This document shows, one piece after another, positions 52,881 to 63,394 of a stretch of 64,000 bases of DNA; positions within the stretch are counted from its first letter, which is position 1; the number at the start of each line of letters is the position of its first letter. The stretch lies in contig JAMQCK010000008.1 of the NCBI GenBank assembly GCA_024196135.1, positions 62,001 to 126,000 of the forward strand, read 5' to 3'. Origin of the DNA: Pleurotus ostreatus/Saccharomyces cerevisiae fusant (lineage: Eukaryota > Opisthokonta). A program made the position numbers and the translations under genes. The notes beneath the pieces are model-generated. The model was given only the letters and a program-made list of their open reading frames with translations, ran no database searches and was not told where the DNA came from.

Positions 52881-53085
52881 CGCCCGACGGCATCGGATGA
52901 GGCAGGACGATAGTTCTCCTCTCGACAGGTCAGCAGCATGCTGCTACCGCTGGTTTCTCCTTTCGGCACCCCGAACGTTGTATCCTATTTGGGACGGCAA
53001 TTTGATTGTTGTCTCATTGCTGCAATGTCAACTCATTGTGCCCTTTTGCGGACGCCCTTATTGTCTTTCACTTCGGAGCCCATGC

Positions 53086-53092
53086 TATAAAG
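53086..53092 (+). promoter_or_regulatory. TATA box upstream of the RING/coiled-coil gene at 53.2 kb
   Basis: TATAAAG, 90 bases before the ATG at 53182. Confidence 0.5.
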
Positions 53093-53181
53093 TCGATGGG
53101 CGGCGTGTTTCGATCGCAGCATCATCCTCTTCTGCAGACCGTCTCCGTCAACCTCAAGCGCAGTTTGTCACATTCACGACC

Positions 53182-54334
53182 ATGAAGTGCATCTCGAAGA
53201 CGTGCCAGAAAGTCATTGACTTCTACGGGTACCGAGCATCAAATTGCCGTGAGTGGATGAGAGACTGGTCGACGGACGGGACTGACGTATACCTCACAGC
53301 GCACGTATATTGCCGCGCTTGTTATCTTGAGCTGGTCAGGCGGACGAAGCTCGAGGATCAGATCGTGCGCTGTTCGGAGTGCTCCAGAGAGCTCGTACTA
53401 TATGGTGCGTATACCCTTTCGTGCTCCTAGCCGTTCACTCATAGTGCGTGTTTTAGGCACGTTGGACTTGGCTGTCGTGCACTTACACCCCGAGAAGAGA
53501 CACGCTGTCGCCGCCGACCTCGGCTACGACGAACTTGTCGATAGACGGCACCATTTCGAGACCTTGAATGCCTTCGTTTCCGAGCAGCCGCAGCATCCCG
53601 AGAGCGGGGAGCTCCCGCATTGGATTCGTCCCAAACACACGAAGTTGAATGCGAGCGCAAAAGAGCACCCGGAAAAGGCCGTCGGGGACGCCCTTGACGT
53701 TGTCGCGACGGTGAAGCTGTGGCAACAACGGGTCAGACAGCAGAGCACTCTCCCCGGAGTTGCTACTCGTCGCCGCTTGGAGCTCTCTGTCCTTCGTGCT
53801 CAGCTGAAAAACATGAACACGAAGGTTGCTGACGCTCGCAAGGACTGCGCCAACTTGTCCACCGAGGAGCGTTTCATCTCCGAGCGCATCACTGCAGGGA
53901 GACGCCGTATAGGCAAGCTGGAGCAAGCTGCTCACTCCGTCCGTACTCGGATCTCGGGTGCTTCGTCCCACCGGGACGGTCGCTACAACTACGCGACGCG
54001 GATCGACTCCTCGTACCGTGCAAACGAGAGAGTCAAGTGCGGGATCGAAGTCCTGCGATGCGCGGGGCGTGGAGAGGACAGGGCCACGACGAAGCTGCGG
54101 GCCTCAATCGCGGCGAGGCAATGCGAGGCGAAGCGTCTCGAGGCCACGGAGGCAGCTCTACTGGCCGAGGTGGAAGCACTGAAGCGCGATCTGGCGATTA
54201 TCGATAAGAATCGGGGTGTCCTAAGGATTATAGACGTGCTCCCTGCTCTCTGCCTGTCGTTTGTGATGCTTTTCCTCAGCCTGATTGTCGCCCCTCAGTC
54301 CCTCGGATTCTCCATTTATCACATCCTGGATTAG
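53182..54334 (+). CDS. RING-finger protein with coiled coil and C-terminal membrane anchor (copy 2)
   Basis: The ATG at 53182 (CGACCATG context) starts MKCISKTC. Removing a GTGAGT...CACAG intron (about 53250-53298) joins SNC to PHVYCRAC, so the finger reads C..C...CPHVYCRAC...VRCSEC, a good C3HC4 RING with an unusual four-residue gap in the first pair. A second intron (about 53406-53457) leads to a 250-residue region ending in long coiled coil (RRRLELSVLRAQLKN; EAKRLEATEAALLAEVEALKRDL). A hydrophobic tail follows (VLPALCLSFVMLFLSLIV) before the stop at 54334. Architecture and order match the gene at 49.1-50.1 kb, so the two are probably diverged paralogs: membrane-anchored E3 ligase candidates. 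Confidence 0.75.
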
Positions 54335-54936
54335 AGCGCATTATCATGTAACCTCTCGAAGCCTGTATCTCTGCGTATCTGGTTCTCATTCACGTACTCT
54401 CAAACGGTACTATGACCCTTCATGCATTTCCACATTCCCTACTGTATCATACTTATGCGTCATGTATCCCATACCCACTCGTCTATGCTGCAATTGAAGT
54501 ATCTGTTCGAAATCCACCCGTCGCTGTGGGTTGCATGGTGCAGCATGTCCCTCGCGCGAACAGTGTCTTTCCCGCGACGCTGCAGCGCCGCGCCCAATTC
54601 CAAGGGCCCATACGTGTGCGACACCACGAGGGTGTACACATTCGATGAGAGAAGGGGCAAGCGTCACTCAAGTGTCATTGAACATATTTTGGGCATGGTG
54701 TATTGCATAGCGTCGGGGCAGCGGGGGCGGGGGATTAGGGAGGTATAGGTACATGGTCTATGGTACTTGGAAAACGATGAGAATCGTACAGCGGATGGGA
54801 TGAGAGGGACACGAGCATTGGGTTAATAATATACGAGGATAAGTCAGAGTGGTCGGAACTCGGTAGAGGGGGATGCGGTGGAGGAGCAAGTAGGCAAGAA
54901 GGCAAGAAGCAACGTAGTCACGAAGAGGAAGACGGC
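54335..54936. other. Convergent 3' flanks of the RING gene and GTR1; no gene seen
   Basis: Short frames on both strands overlap each other and carry no motif. The genes on either side run towards each other here. Confidence 0.4.
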
Positions 54937-56078
54937 CTAACCCGCTTGCTGAAGCTCCTCGAACTTGGCTCTTGCCATGCGGATATTCAGCTTCACAGCT
55001 GCAGTTTCTGGATTGTGTGTCAGCAGCTGTATGGCGTACGTGAAGGCCTAGCGAACTCACCGACACCCGTGCCATGGCAGATCACTAGCACGTACGTATT
55101 CCGCGTCATCTCGTCCAGCACGGCGGTGAACTCGGCGAGGTCGAGCTCGAGGGAGCAGAACTCGGAGCGCACGCGCGAGAGGGAGTGCTTGAAGTGCTTG
55201 ATGAGAGCAGAGGTCTGCTCGTAGCGCGTGCCGGGCATGGAGTCCGGGCTGGGGGCGGAGGGGTGCGGCGCGGTGGAGGTGGCGATGACGAGGAAGGTGG
55301 TGCGCTCGAAGAGGACGACCTCGGTGGCGCTGCAGGCGCGGGCGAAGGTGGTGAGGTGCTTGGAGAGGGTGGGCGCGTTGGGGATGAGGGTGTGCACGAT
55401 GCTGGACCAGGCCTGGGAGGGAAATAAGTCAGCATGCGAAGAATGGAACTGGTAGGCGCCCACACACCTTATACAAGCTCTCGTCGTAGATGCTGGTCCC
55501 AAACACCTCCGCCTCGCCCTCGCGCCACCCCATATCCGCCGCCTTCCCCACGAGCTCCGACCGGCGCTTCCCCAGCACCTCCTCCCGCTCATGCTCCTTC
55601 CCCACCAGATCCATCTTGTGCACCAGCAAGAACACGCGCGCGTCCGCCGAGAACGTCTTCACGCTCTCCATGCAGTCCTCCCAGTAGAGCAGGTCCTTCT
55701 CCCGCTCGCGCGACTCGACGTCGAAGACGTAGATGAGCACGCCGACGGAGGAGAAGATCGTCGCCTTCTGCGTGGAGAGGTACGAGTCCATGAAGGCGTC
55801 CTGCCCGCCACAGTCCCAGAGGTTGAGGATCAGGTCGTTGAGGAAGCGGACGTGGTTCTGCTCGACGTCGATGGTCGCGCCGAGCCGGGAGGTCATGGAG
55901 GCGGGGTTGTTGGAGCTATGAGGAGTTGTTAGGGCAGTTCCGCGACCGCGGCGAGCGACGTACAAGATGAGGGAACGCATCGAGGTCTTGCCCGACCCGG
56001 ACGCGCCCATGAGCAACACCTGCGCCAGTCAGTGGGCTAGCTGGGCGCTCTGACATGAGGCCTAACCTTCTTCTTCAT
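54937..56078 (-). CDS. GTR1: Rag-family GTPase Gtr1 (RagA/B type), TORC1 amino-acid signalling
   Basis: Gtr1 pairs with Gtr2 on the vacuole and activates TORC1 when amino acids are available. The small first exon (MKKK, 56078) joins to VLLMGASGSGKTSMRSLI, which holds the P-loop GxSGSGKTS. The effector Thr region LGATIDVEQNHVRF follows, then switch II NLWDCGGQDAFMDSY and the guanine-specificity motif HKMDL (about 55610). The C-terminal Roadblock-like half continues through IYDESLYKAWSSIVHTLIP and ends RAKFEELQQAG with TAG 54939-54937. About five exons. The DCGGQ form marks RagA/Gtr1 rather than Gtr2. The protein appears complete. Confidence 0.95.
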
Positions 56079-56916
56079 CTCGTATTATATTTTGGATGTG
56101 TTCAAGCACGACCGGCAAGGGAACACATACGCGAAGTGATGGTCGGTGACAAGGAAGGTGCGGGCCGCTCTGCCGGTCGAACCGTGAGTCACCATCTTCG
56201 TCACGGCGACGGTGGCGGAGGGAGCGAAATCGCGCCTCGCAGAGGTCTTCGCGAGAGCCAGGTTTGAACTTGCCCAAGTACTAGTGCGATTTCAGTCGAA
56301 CAGGTGAATTTTGCATGGCCAGAACACCACATATATTGAGCGCACTCCGACACGAGACTACTGATACAAACAGACGATCCGCCAGTGCGCTGGCCATAAA
56401 GTCTACGCGCGTGGACAACATAGCCGCATGTACTGGATAATACAACAGTGGGGGACTGGCGAGGCTTTTGGTGGCTAGGGAAGGAGACCAGTGGACCGAG
56501 AGTGGCGGAAAATGGCCGGTGGAGGTGGATCAAGACCCAAAGTTAAAGATGCACGGCGTAGCTAGTGCAAGACGCGATAAAGGTGCAAGGCGAGTAGCTG
56601 CGCAACGGGATAGATGGGAAGAGAAGAAATAGTAGCTAGTAGAAAGATAAAAAGAATAGCCTGGATCTATTATGCAGCGGAAGCGATGGAACGGGTATGG
56701 GGCACTGGGCTGCAAGGAAGATGGTAGAAAGGTTCGGGCGCGAGGCGCGAGGGAGGGGGCGCAAAGAAAGGGGCGCATGATGGTGTAGAGGAGGCGGGCA
56801 GAGAGGGTAGGAATATGGCGAGGATAGGCAGGGAGGGTTGCGTGGGTAGAGGGCTTAGCCAGGGGGTGACGCTTCGATCGACGTAGGTTTCCAGCAGCAT
56901 AGGGTGGTGTGGCCGT
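56079..56916. other. GTR1 promoter and VCX1 3' flank; no gene seen
   Basis: Frames of 66-110 codons exist on both strands, all low complexity or without motif. A purine-rich stretch (about 56560-56860) stands out. Confidence 0.4.
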
Positions 56917-59286
56917 TTATGACACCCAGACTATAGATGACGGTCAGTTTCGCTACGCAACACTGGATGTTGTACTCACAAGAGAGCGCAATAACAATGT
57001 AGAGGGTTAACAGCATGAGACCCTCCATGTAGTTCGACTTGCCGTCCCTGCGAAGGATCAGTCAAACCATCTACACCCTTGATGAGATGAGGGACGCACT
57101 GGATAAGCGTGTTGACCAGGAAGACCGACACGAAGAAGATGATGGTCTACCAAAATTGTCAGCCTTGAACCGAGATTGAGTGGTTGGCCAGACTCACCTC
57201 GTAGTTCTCGAAGTACAGCGTCAACTCATGCCCGGAGCTGCGTCTGCGTGAGCCTGATGATCGTATTCCTGCTGTCAGGATACTCACATCCAACCAACAA
57301 TGACCATAAGGGGCACGACAAAGGTCGCGATTTGCTAATAAATACTCAGCTATACAGCTCTACCCTGGAAAGAACAAAGAAATCGACGCACAATCGAGCT
57401 CCCAACACAGATCCCAATCGACACCTCCATCTTGCCCTTGAGCGCCATCCAGATAGACGTGACGTGCTCCGCAGCGTTAGCCTGCAGATAATCGGTTAGC
57501 GATAGTTCTGAATGAAGAGGGCAGTGCTGCATTTGATAGCAATGCTGCATGATGCGCTAGAGACCGCGATGTAGCAGAGCGATAAAGCAGCGCCGCATCC
57601 AAATCGACAGCGCCGCATCACAGCGATAGCGACGCATCAGAGTAAGGCAGACTACTCACCACGATAGGGAGCAGGATAAGACCGATGAATGGCTTGGGGA
57701 TGTGGTACCGCTCGGCGGTCTCCTCGATGGAGGCGACGACTGGGGACGCGTTAGTACGAGTAGCAAAGTGTAGCCGACGCAGGGGACACTGGCGGCGCCG
57801 CACGTACGATAGTCAGCGCAGAATGCCGTGATGACCGTGGTGAGGAGGAGGCTATCGGATGGGATTAATATATGACTGAACGAGTCGAGAGGTGAGGGAG
57901 CTCACGCAGAAGACGCCGCAACGACGCTCATGGCCGGCTCTTCCTCCTCAACCTCCTCCTCCGCCTCGAAGAGGTGCGCGTGCGACTTGAGCTGGAAGCG
58001 ACGTTAGTTTGTGTTCCATCATACGGGCAAAGATGAGCGAATAAAAATGCAAGAGCACAGGAAACCATGAGACACGATAGACCGAAAGACTGACCTGGAA
58101 GTACAGATACGCCACATAGACACCGAGCAGCAGGATCGCCGTCCCGCGCGAGATGATCAGGATGCCGTTCTGGGTCTCCGAGTCTAGGCCGGACTGCGAC
58201 TTGACGCTATGGTACGCGGCGGGGATGACGAGGGCTGGGGGGTGAGGTTAGCGGCGTTGCGCGGAGGGTGTCAAGCTGAGCATGCTAAGGCGTCACCCGA
58301 AAGTATGCTTGAGGTGTCAGTGACGGCCTACACAGGCAGCATCACTGACGCCCCAGCATGCTCAGTGACGCCCCCATCATGCTCTGGCAAGGAAAGGCAC
58401 GTACTGATGCCGGCCAGCGTCATCAACTGGTCATGAAATGAGCAAAGTTGAGCAGGGAAATGAAAGGGGGAGGCGTACCGAGCTTGAACTGTGGAAATAT
58501 AGTGGGTCAGCAGATAGGAAGGGGGGATGTTGGAAGGACGACGTACGCCTGTGCGGCGGTGACCTGGAAGTTGCTTTCGGGCCACTTGAAGCCAGCTGGA
58601 GGCAAAGATTAGGGAAAGGAATTGATAGACGACGTTCTGTGCGTACCAGCAAGGAAGGTGCACCCAAGGACGAGGAGGATGTTCGACAGGATGGAACCCA
58701 GCATCTGCCAGACGCGTGAACAAGGCAAAAAGGGGGAAGGTCTTTGTGACCGCGTACAGAGGTCTGAACGATGCGAAGCTCGCCTGATATGTATGTTAGC
58801 ATGCGTGCAAGTCGTGGGGGCCACAAACGCACCCTGAAGGAGGGCAGCAATGCCGACAATGATCTCAACTGCGTTGCCAAAGGACGCATTGAGCAGGCCG
58901 GCCAGGGTCTGCCCCAGCTGCGAAGACATCTGGTCCGTCGCATCCCCTAGAAGCTACACAAGCGCGCGTCAATCACCACGAAAGGGGGGAGGGGATAAGC
59001 GCGCGCCACGCACCTTCGCCAGCGGCACAATGGCGATGAAGCTGAAGACAAAGCGCAGCGCAGCGTCCCAGTTCAAGTGGTGCGAGATGAAGCTCAGGGG
59101 GATGAAGATGAGGAGCACGTTGAGCCAGGAGCCCAAGAGAAAGTGCTTGTAAGACGCGATCCACCCGGGCTCGCCCTCGGCCTTAAAGAACGCGGTGGCC
59201 TTCTGCGCGAAGGAGCGCGCGGGGGGCGCGGGCTGCTCGCTCCCGTTGGGGAGCAGGGGGCTTCGTTCGGACGGCGGGGGCGACAT
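56917..59286 (-). CDS. VCX1: Vacuolar Ca2+/H+ exchanger (CaCA family)
   Basis: It moves cytosolic calcium into the vacuole in exchange for protons. The start MSPPPSERSPLLPNG at 59286 has the acidic dileucine-like SPLLP found in vacuolar proteins. The first alpha-repeat reads LLNASFGNAVEIIVGIAAL (about 58915-58845); the second, ETAERYHIPKPFIGLILLPIVANAAEHVTSIW (about 57720-57430), is split by a long intron. The acidic loop EAEEEVEEEEPAMSVVAASS separates the halves. About eleven exons end at FWVS, TAA 56919-56917. Two introns (about 57485-57660 and 58235-58405) are three times the usual length and contain short tandem repeats. An upstream in-frame ATG at 59340 would add residues without family support. 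Confidence 0.94.
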
Positions 59287-59782
59287 CGAAGCAAGAGGTG
59301 GTGGTGGTAGAGAAGAAAGGAGTGACGGAAGTGAGGTCAACGGAGGGTTTAGAATGAAATGTGCAGGCGCCTTTGGCTGTGCGCGGTGATGATGTCGCGT
59401 TGCACGTGTGCTTTGATCACTGTCGGAATTGATGGCCTTGGCGGGCCGATGTTCAACTTCGTCTCAACTTGCAGCCACGGCATCGTTCTGAGGCTTCTCC
59501 AGAAAATCTGCAAGCTCGCGGCTACTAGGGTAGCTGACGGGAAGGTCGCTCGAGACGACGACGACGATGTTACGATTCCCCGACGTGCCCGGTGACCGCC
59601 CACCCGTGATATTGTTCCGTTCTTGGAAGCTGTAGAGTTTCCCGCTCGGCGCGCAAATCTCATACGCAGCGTTAGGCGACCGCAGCGCCCCTCGCACTCC
59701 TCTACTCCTATACCGAGGTACGTGTTCTACACAGCTACCGCATAACAACTCCGAAATTCCTCTCATCCCTGCTGTCTATAAC

Positions 59783-60567
59783 TCAATCCCTCGCCAACTC
59801 ATCCGCATTGCTTTGCAGGACCTCCACGCCTTCTGCTCTATCAAGGTGGGCTGTGTCCGCATAGCGCGTTACGAGACCGCGTATCTTGCCGTCAGCCGCT
59901 CTGTCGAACTCGACGGTGGTAATGGACGCGTTTAGCGCGCGCTTGTCGGTTGTGACGCCAGGGGCCATAGACGCCCTCCCGCTGTTGGTTAGCGTCTTGA
60001 TCAGGGTGCCGATGAAGCCGCCGTGCGATACGAGCAGGACTGTTGTCGGTTTGGCGCCCGAGCCTTGCGACTTTGCGGGTGCCACAATATGCTGATCCCA
60101 CCAGGCGAGTGCGCGTTGTCCGAGCTTTTCGTGGCTCTCCAGTAGCGGATCGTTCGGGGTGTATCGCGTCCCAACCGGCTTCCCCTGCAAATCTCCAAGA
60201 TGCTGATACGAGTTATCAGCTTGCGCGCCTAGGACGCGATTGTACCTGGCTTACTCTTTCTCTCAGCGCCTCGTCTTTGGCAAGCTGTATCCGAGGATGG
60301 TGTGCAAGGATTGCCTTGGCTGTCTACCTCCCCTTCAGTACTGTGTACTTACACAGCTAAAAGATTATGCCATACCTCACGAGCTCTACTAAGATCGCTG
60401 CTATACGCTTTGTCGAAAGCAACTTCACGCAACGCGTCCGCCACCAGCCTAGCTTGCTCTTTGCCTGTCTCGTTTAGCTGTGTATCCAGATGGCCTTGCA
60501 TGATCATTTTGAGGTTCTCCTCCGTCTCTCCATGGCGGACGATGTATACGATAGTTAGTGGCGGCAT
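59783..60567 (-). CDS. Histidine phosphatase family protein (phosphoglycerate-mutase-like)
   Basis: The N-terminal signature IVYIVRHGETEEN gives the catalytic RHG triad; the phosphorylated residue is that His. QGHLDTQLNETGKEQA follows. After an intron with acceptor GGTAG the reading continues TAKAILAHH and DEALRERHLGDLQGK, which carries the acid/base Glu. The second catalytic His is in VLLVSHGGFIGTL (about 60030). Stop TGA 59785-59783, three exons, about 215 residues. The family includes cofactor-dependent mutases, fructose-2,6-bisphosphatases and broad-specificity phosphatases. The short length and LRER motif fit a phosphatase (TIGAR or YOR283W-like) better than a glycolytic mutase, but the substrate cannot be read from sequence. 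Confidence 0.9.
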
Positions 60568-60991
60568 TGAGCAAGGAGGAGTTCAACTTGTAGGCGCCCA
60601 TCGATGGAATCGGGATCCATACTCGTAAACACGCGCATACAAGGATCTTTATGGCCATTGCCAGTCGAACACACCTTGATTCCTTCTCATTTTTAGAGGA
60701 AGGCAATGAAACTTGAGCGTCGAAATCTCCACTGCTTGAACCCCAGTCTGAGATATCTACAGCCCATAGAAACACCCGAAGTACGTCGCACGTGGTTTAC
60801 GACAAAACGTCACATAACCGTGACAATTGAACCGTCACGAGACCATCCCGCTTAAAAGCCCTGCTGACGGTACGCTCCACCGCAGCCCAACGCGAGTTAG
60901 CTCAACGCCACCACCAGTAAGTAGGCGCTTGGCATAGAAACACGTTTTCTGACAGACTTCCAGGCCCTCGCCCGGCGTACGATGCAAAGCC

Positions 60992-61591
60992 ATGGGCGCG
61001 CATCCACGGTGCACCATCGAGCAGGATCTGCCTACCCTTTCTGAGACGAAGAAGCCCTTACCGAACCTTGGGAGGGAGGCGCCGCCATTTATGTACCGCC
61101 CCATCGACCTCGCGCCCCTCCGCGTGCCAGAATATACGGACCAGGAGGTTATCACCCCGGTCCATCTGCGCGTCCTGCGCGCCGCGGACGCGAACCATTG
61201 GTGGCTCGACTGGCCTGTGGGCGCGCGCCACAACTACCACCGCGCGCGCAGGGGCGACGCGGTGAAGCGCCTGCAGGTCGTGCAGGAGCGCGGGCACGCG
61301 CATCTCACAAACTGGGGCGCGCTGACGGTCATCGCGAGCGAGCGGTCGACGTGCGCGGGGTACGCATTTGTGCTGGGCGACCTCACCTTGGCGCAGCGCC
61401 GGAAGCTGGAGGGCATCGCCGCGGTAGAGCCCGTGCTGGCGCCGGACGGTGAGTGGAATTGTCAGGACTGGGTGATCAGCGTGATGCGGAAGGCCGTGCA
61501 CGCGGGCATAATGGACAATGGGATCGTGGACGATGCGATAGAGGAGGCACTGGCTGTGCCGCCGGCGTGCAGGTTGTCATATTACGGGTAG
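60992..61591 (+). CDS. Uncharacterised fungal protein, intron-less, first of a tail-to-tail paralog pair
   Basis: The 199-residue uninterrupted frame begins MGAHPRCTIEQD and ends LSYYG. I recognise no named domain. Conserved between it and its neighbour at 61.7-62.3 kb are FMYRPIDL/HMHKPIDL, LRVP(E/Q)Y(T/S)D, (T/S)P(V/L)HLR, ANHWWL(D/E)WPVG, VQER.H.HLTNWG, and PDGEWNCQ. The Trp-rich HWWLDWPVG core suggests a compact binding domain. A signal peptide and membrane spans are absent, so it is probably cytosolic. The two genes converge with 142 bases between the stop here and the paralog's matching stop at 61734. Confidence 0.75.
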   Translation: MGAHPRCTIEQDLPTLSETKKPLPNLGREAPPFMYRPIDLAPLRVPEYTDQEVITPVHLRVLRAADANHWWLDWPVGARHNYHRARRGDAVKRLQVVQERGHAHLTNWGALTVIASERSTCAGYAFVLGDLTLAQRRKLEGIAAVEPVLAPDGEWNCQDWVISVMRKAVHAGIMDNGIVDDAIEEALAVPPACRLSYYG

Positions 61592-61733
61592 CTGGGGACT
61601 TTGTTGGGCTTGCATGCAGGGTTTTGGGCATCTACGAACATTCATACTTACAGGGCATCTGGTTGGCATACCTACTCTACAGGGGCACGGGCGACATACA
61701 TGGGATATAGCATTGGGATACCTGCAAATATGT

Positions 61734-62304
61734 TCATTGCGGTTTCAGCGTCGGTACTGCCAGCGCCCGCTTGACGGCGTCGTTTACAACCGTTCGATCC
61801 AACAATCCGGCGTCTACAGACTTCTGCAACACGCTGGCAATTCCATTCACCATCCGGCACCATCACCGGCTCTGCGACAGCGATGCGCTCGAGGGCCTTC
61901 CTCTGGACAAGGTCCATGTTCCCCAGCAGAATCGCACATCCGGCTTCAATGGACCGCAAATCGTCGGTGGAGATCACCGTAATTCCACCCCAGTTCGTAA
62001 GATGTTCGTGACAGCGCTCTTGCACGACCCGGAGACGGCGGACGGCGTCGTTGACGCGAGTAGTGTGGTGGTTTTCGCAAGTGCCAACCGGCCATTCGAG
62101 CCACCAATGGTTGGCTGGGTCGTTTCGGACGAGGCGAAGGTGAAGGGGGGACATGACATCATGGTCACTGTACTGAGGGACGCGCAAGATACCCAGGTCG
62201 ATGGGCTTATGCATATGGGGCGGCGGTTCTTGCCCAAAGTCGGGTAAAATGCCCTCGCCCGAATGGATGACAAACTCAAGAGAGCAGGTCGGCGGTGCAG
62301 TCAT
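61734..62304 (-). pseudogene. Frameshifted paralog of the 60,992-61,591 gene
   Basis: From ATG 62304 the frame runs 177 codons in good agreement with the partner gene up to PDGEWNCQ. There it lacks 14 bases that the partner has (GACTGGGTGATCAG at about 61466-61479). The missing piece lies between two CAG triplets, the typical trace of a slippage deletion. Downstream, the partner-like sequence (SVLQKSVDAGLLD..., ending KPQ with TGA at 61736-61734) is in another frame. The shifted frame instead continues to 61672 with an unrelated tail of about 33 extra codons. The product is either a pseudogene or a protein with a new C-terminus. An intron restoring the frame is not apparent. Confidence 0.65.
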
Positions 62305-62734
62305 GGTTTCTGGGATAAAGCATGAGCAAGGTCTGCCTCTAGAGTGAGAGGCGACTTACTGATGGCTAGCGAGATGAGCTCGGCGCTTAATAGATCATGG
62401 AGGGGTGAGGAGAAGCTTCGCCTCGTGCCGAGCATGAGAAGGGAACGACATGATGTCGACAAGTCCAGTAAATCGATAGCATTACACTTTACAAGTACAA
62501 TGGAGGGGTGGCCCAAAGTCGCAGATGTGCGTTCAACCTATTCGCAGAACTCTGGCTCTCGGAACATATATCCGAGGAAAGGACATATATGAACCGGTCA
62601 ATAATGAGTCTGCATATGCTGTAAGAAAGACGTAGGTATGTCTGTAGGGGAGCTCACCAAGTCAGAGCGATTGCAACTAGAGCGACAGACTGCCGGTCTC
62701 ATGTAGGTTCCAGTGACTGCGTCGTCGACGTCCA
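62305..62734. other. Gap between the frameshifted paralog and TRS23; no gene seen
   Basis: An 82-codon plus-strand frame (62344-62592) and overlapping minus-strand frames show no motif. Confidence 0.35.
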
Positions 62735-63308
62735 TTACGATGTTATGCCGCTCCCTATTAGCGCGGTGATACGTTGGTCAAAGCCATCGCTTCGTATTGG
62801 CATTTCGGGAGTATGGAAGGGATTCTTCATGACCGTGTCCCCGTAGGCTTCGTACGCCTTCTGGAGTATCGAGTCCGCAGAGGTCTCTGCTAGAGACGTC
62901 AAGAGTACGAATTTGGTGCCTAATAAGACGTTCAGCAAGCAACTAGACAGCGATATAAGAGAAACGACGCACCTGTCTGAGTGAGGAATATGTTCATCTT
63001 GAACGATTCCCCCTCGATCACTTGCGCGCCCGAGCTCGAGCCCATGGGCGACAACCGACTCGTGATAGCGTGTATACCGTGCAGAGTACCAGCCAGCACG
63101 AGATACTCGTTCGACGTGAGCTGCGCTAGTCCATCTTGGCAGGGAGCGCGTGTAAGAGTTCGTCGTCGCCTACGCGCTGCCGTAAGCTAAGAACCTGCGA
63201 AGTTCCTCTGGTAGACGAGGCCGCCGGCTTTGTTGATGACCTAGAAGGGGGTGAGGGACGTGGGGGAGGAGGAAGCGGGGGATGTACCCAGAGGCCGTAG
63301 ATGGCCAT
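62735..63308 (-). CDS. TRS23: TRAPP complex subunit 4 (sybindin family)
   Basis: This is a core subunit of the TRAPP tethering complexes that act as the exchange factor for Rab1/Ypt1 in ER-Golgi and autophagic traffic. Exons: MAIYGLW (63308), VINKAGGLVYQRNFA, a third beginning AQLTSNEYLVLAGTLHGIHAI, and a last with GTKFVLLTSLAETSADSILQKAY and NPFHTPEMPIRSDGFD. All are signature stretches of the longin-fold sybindin family. The stop is TAA 62737-62735. With about 145 residues and no inserted PDZ-like loop, it matches the short form. The introns are 45-60 bases with normal ends. Confidence 0.95.
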
Positions 63309-63394
63309 GGTGGTAGGGAGTGAGAGGGCGATGCCTTGGCATCAGACGCTCACTCTGCTCTTACCGTCACTCACGACGGCGACGACCACCTGTC

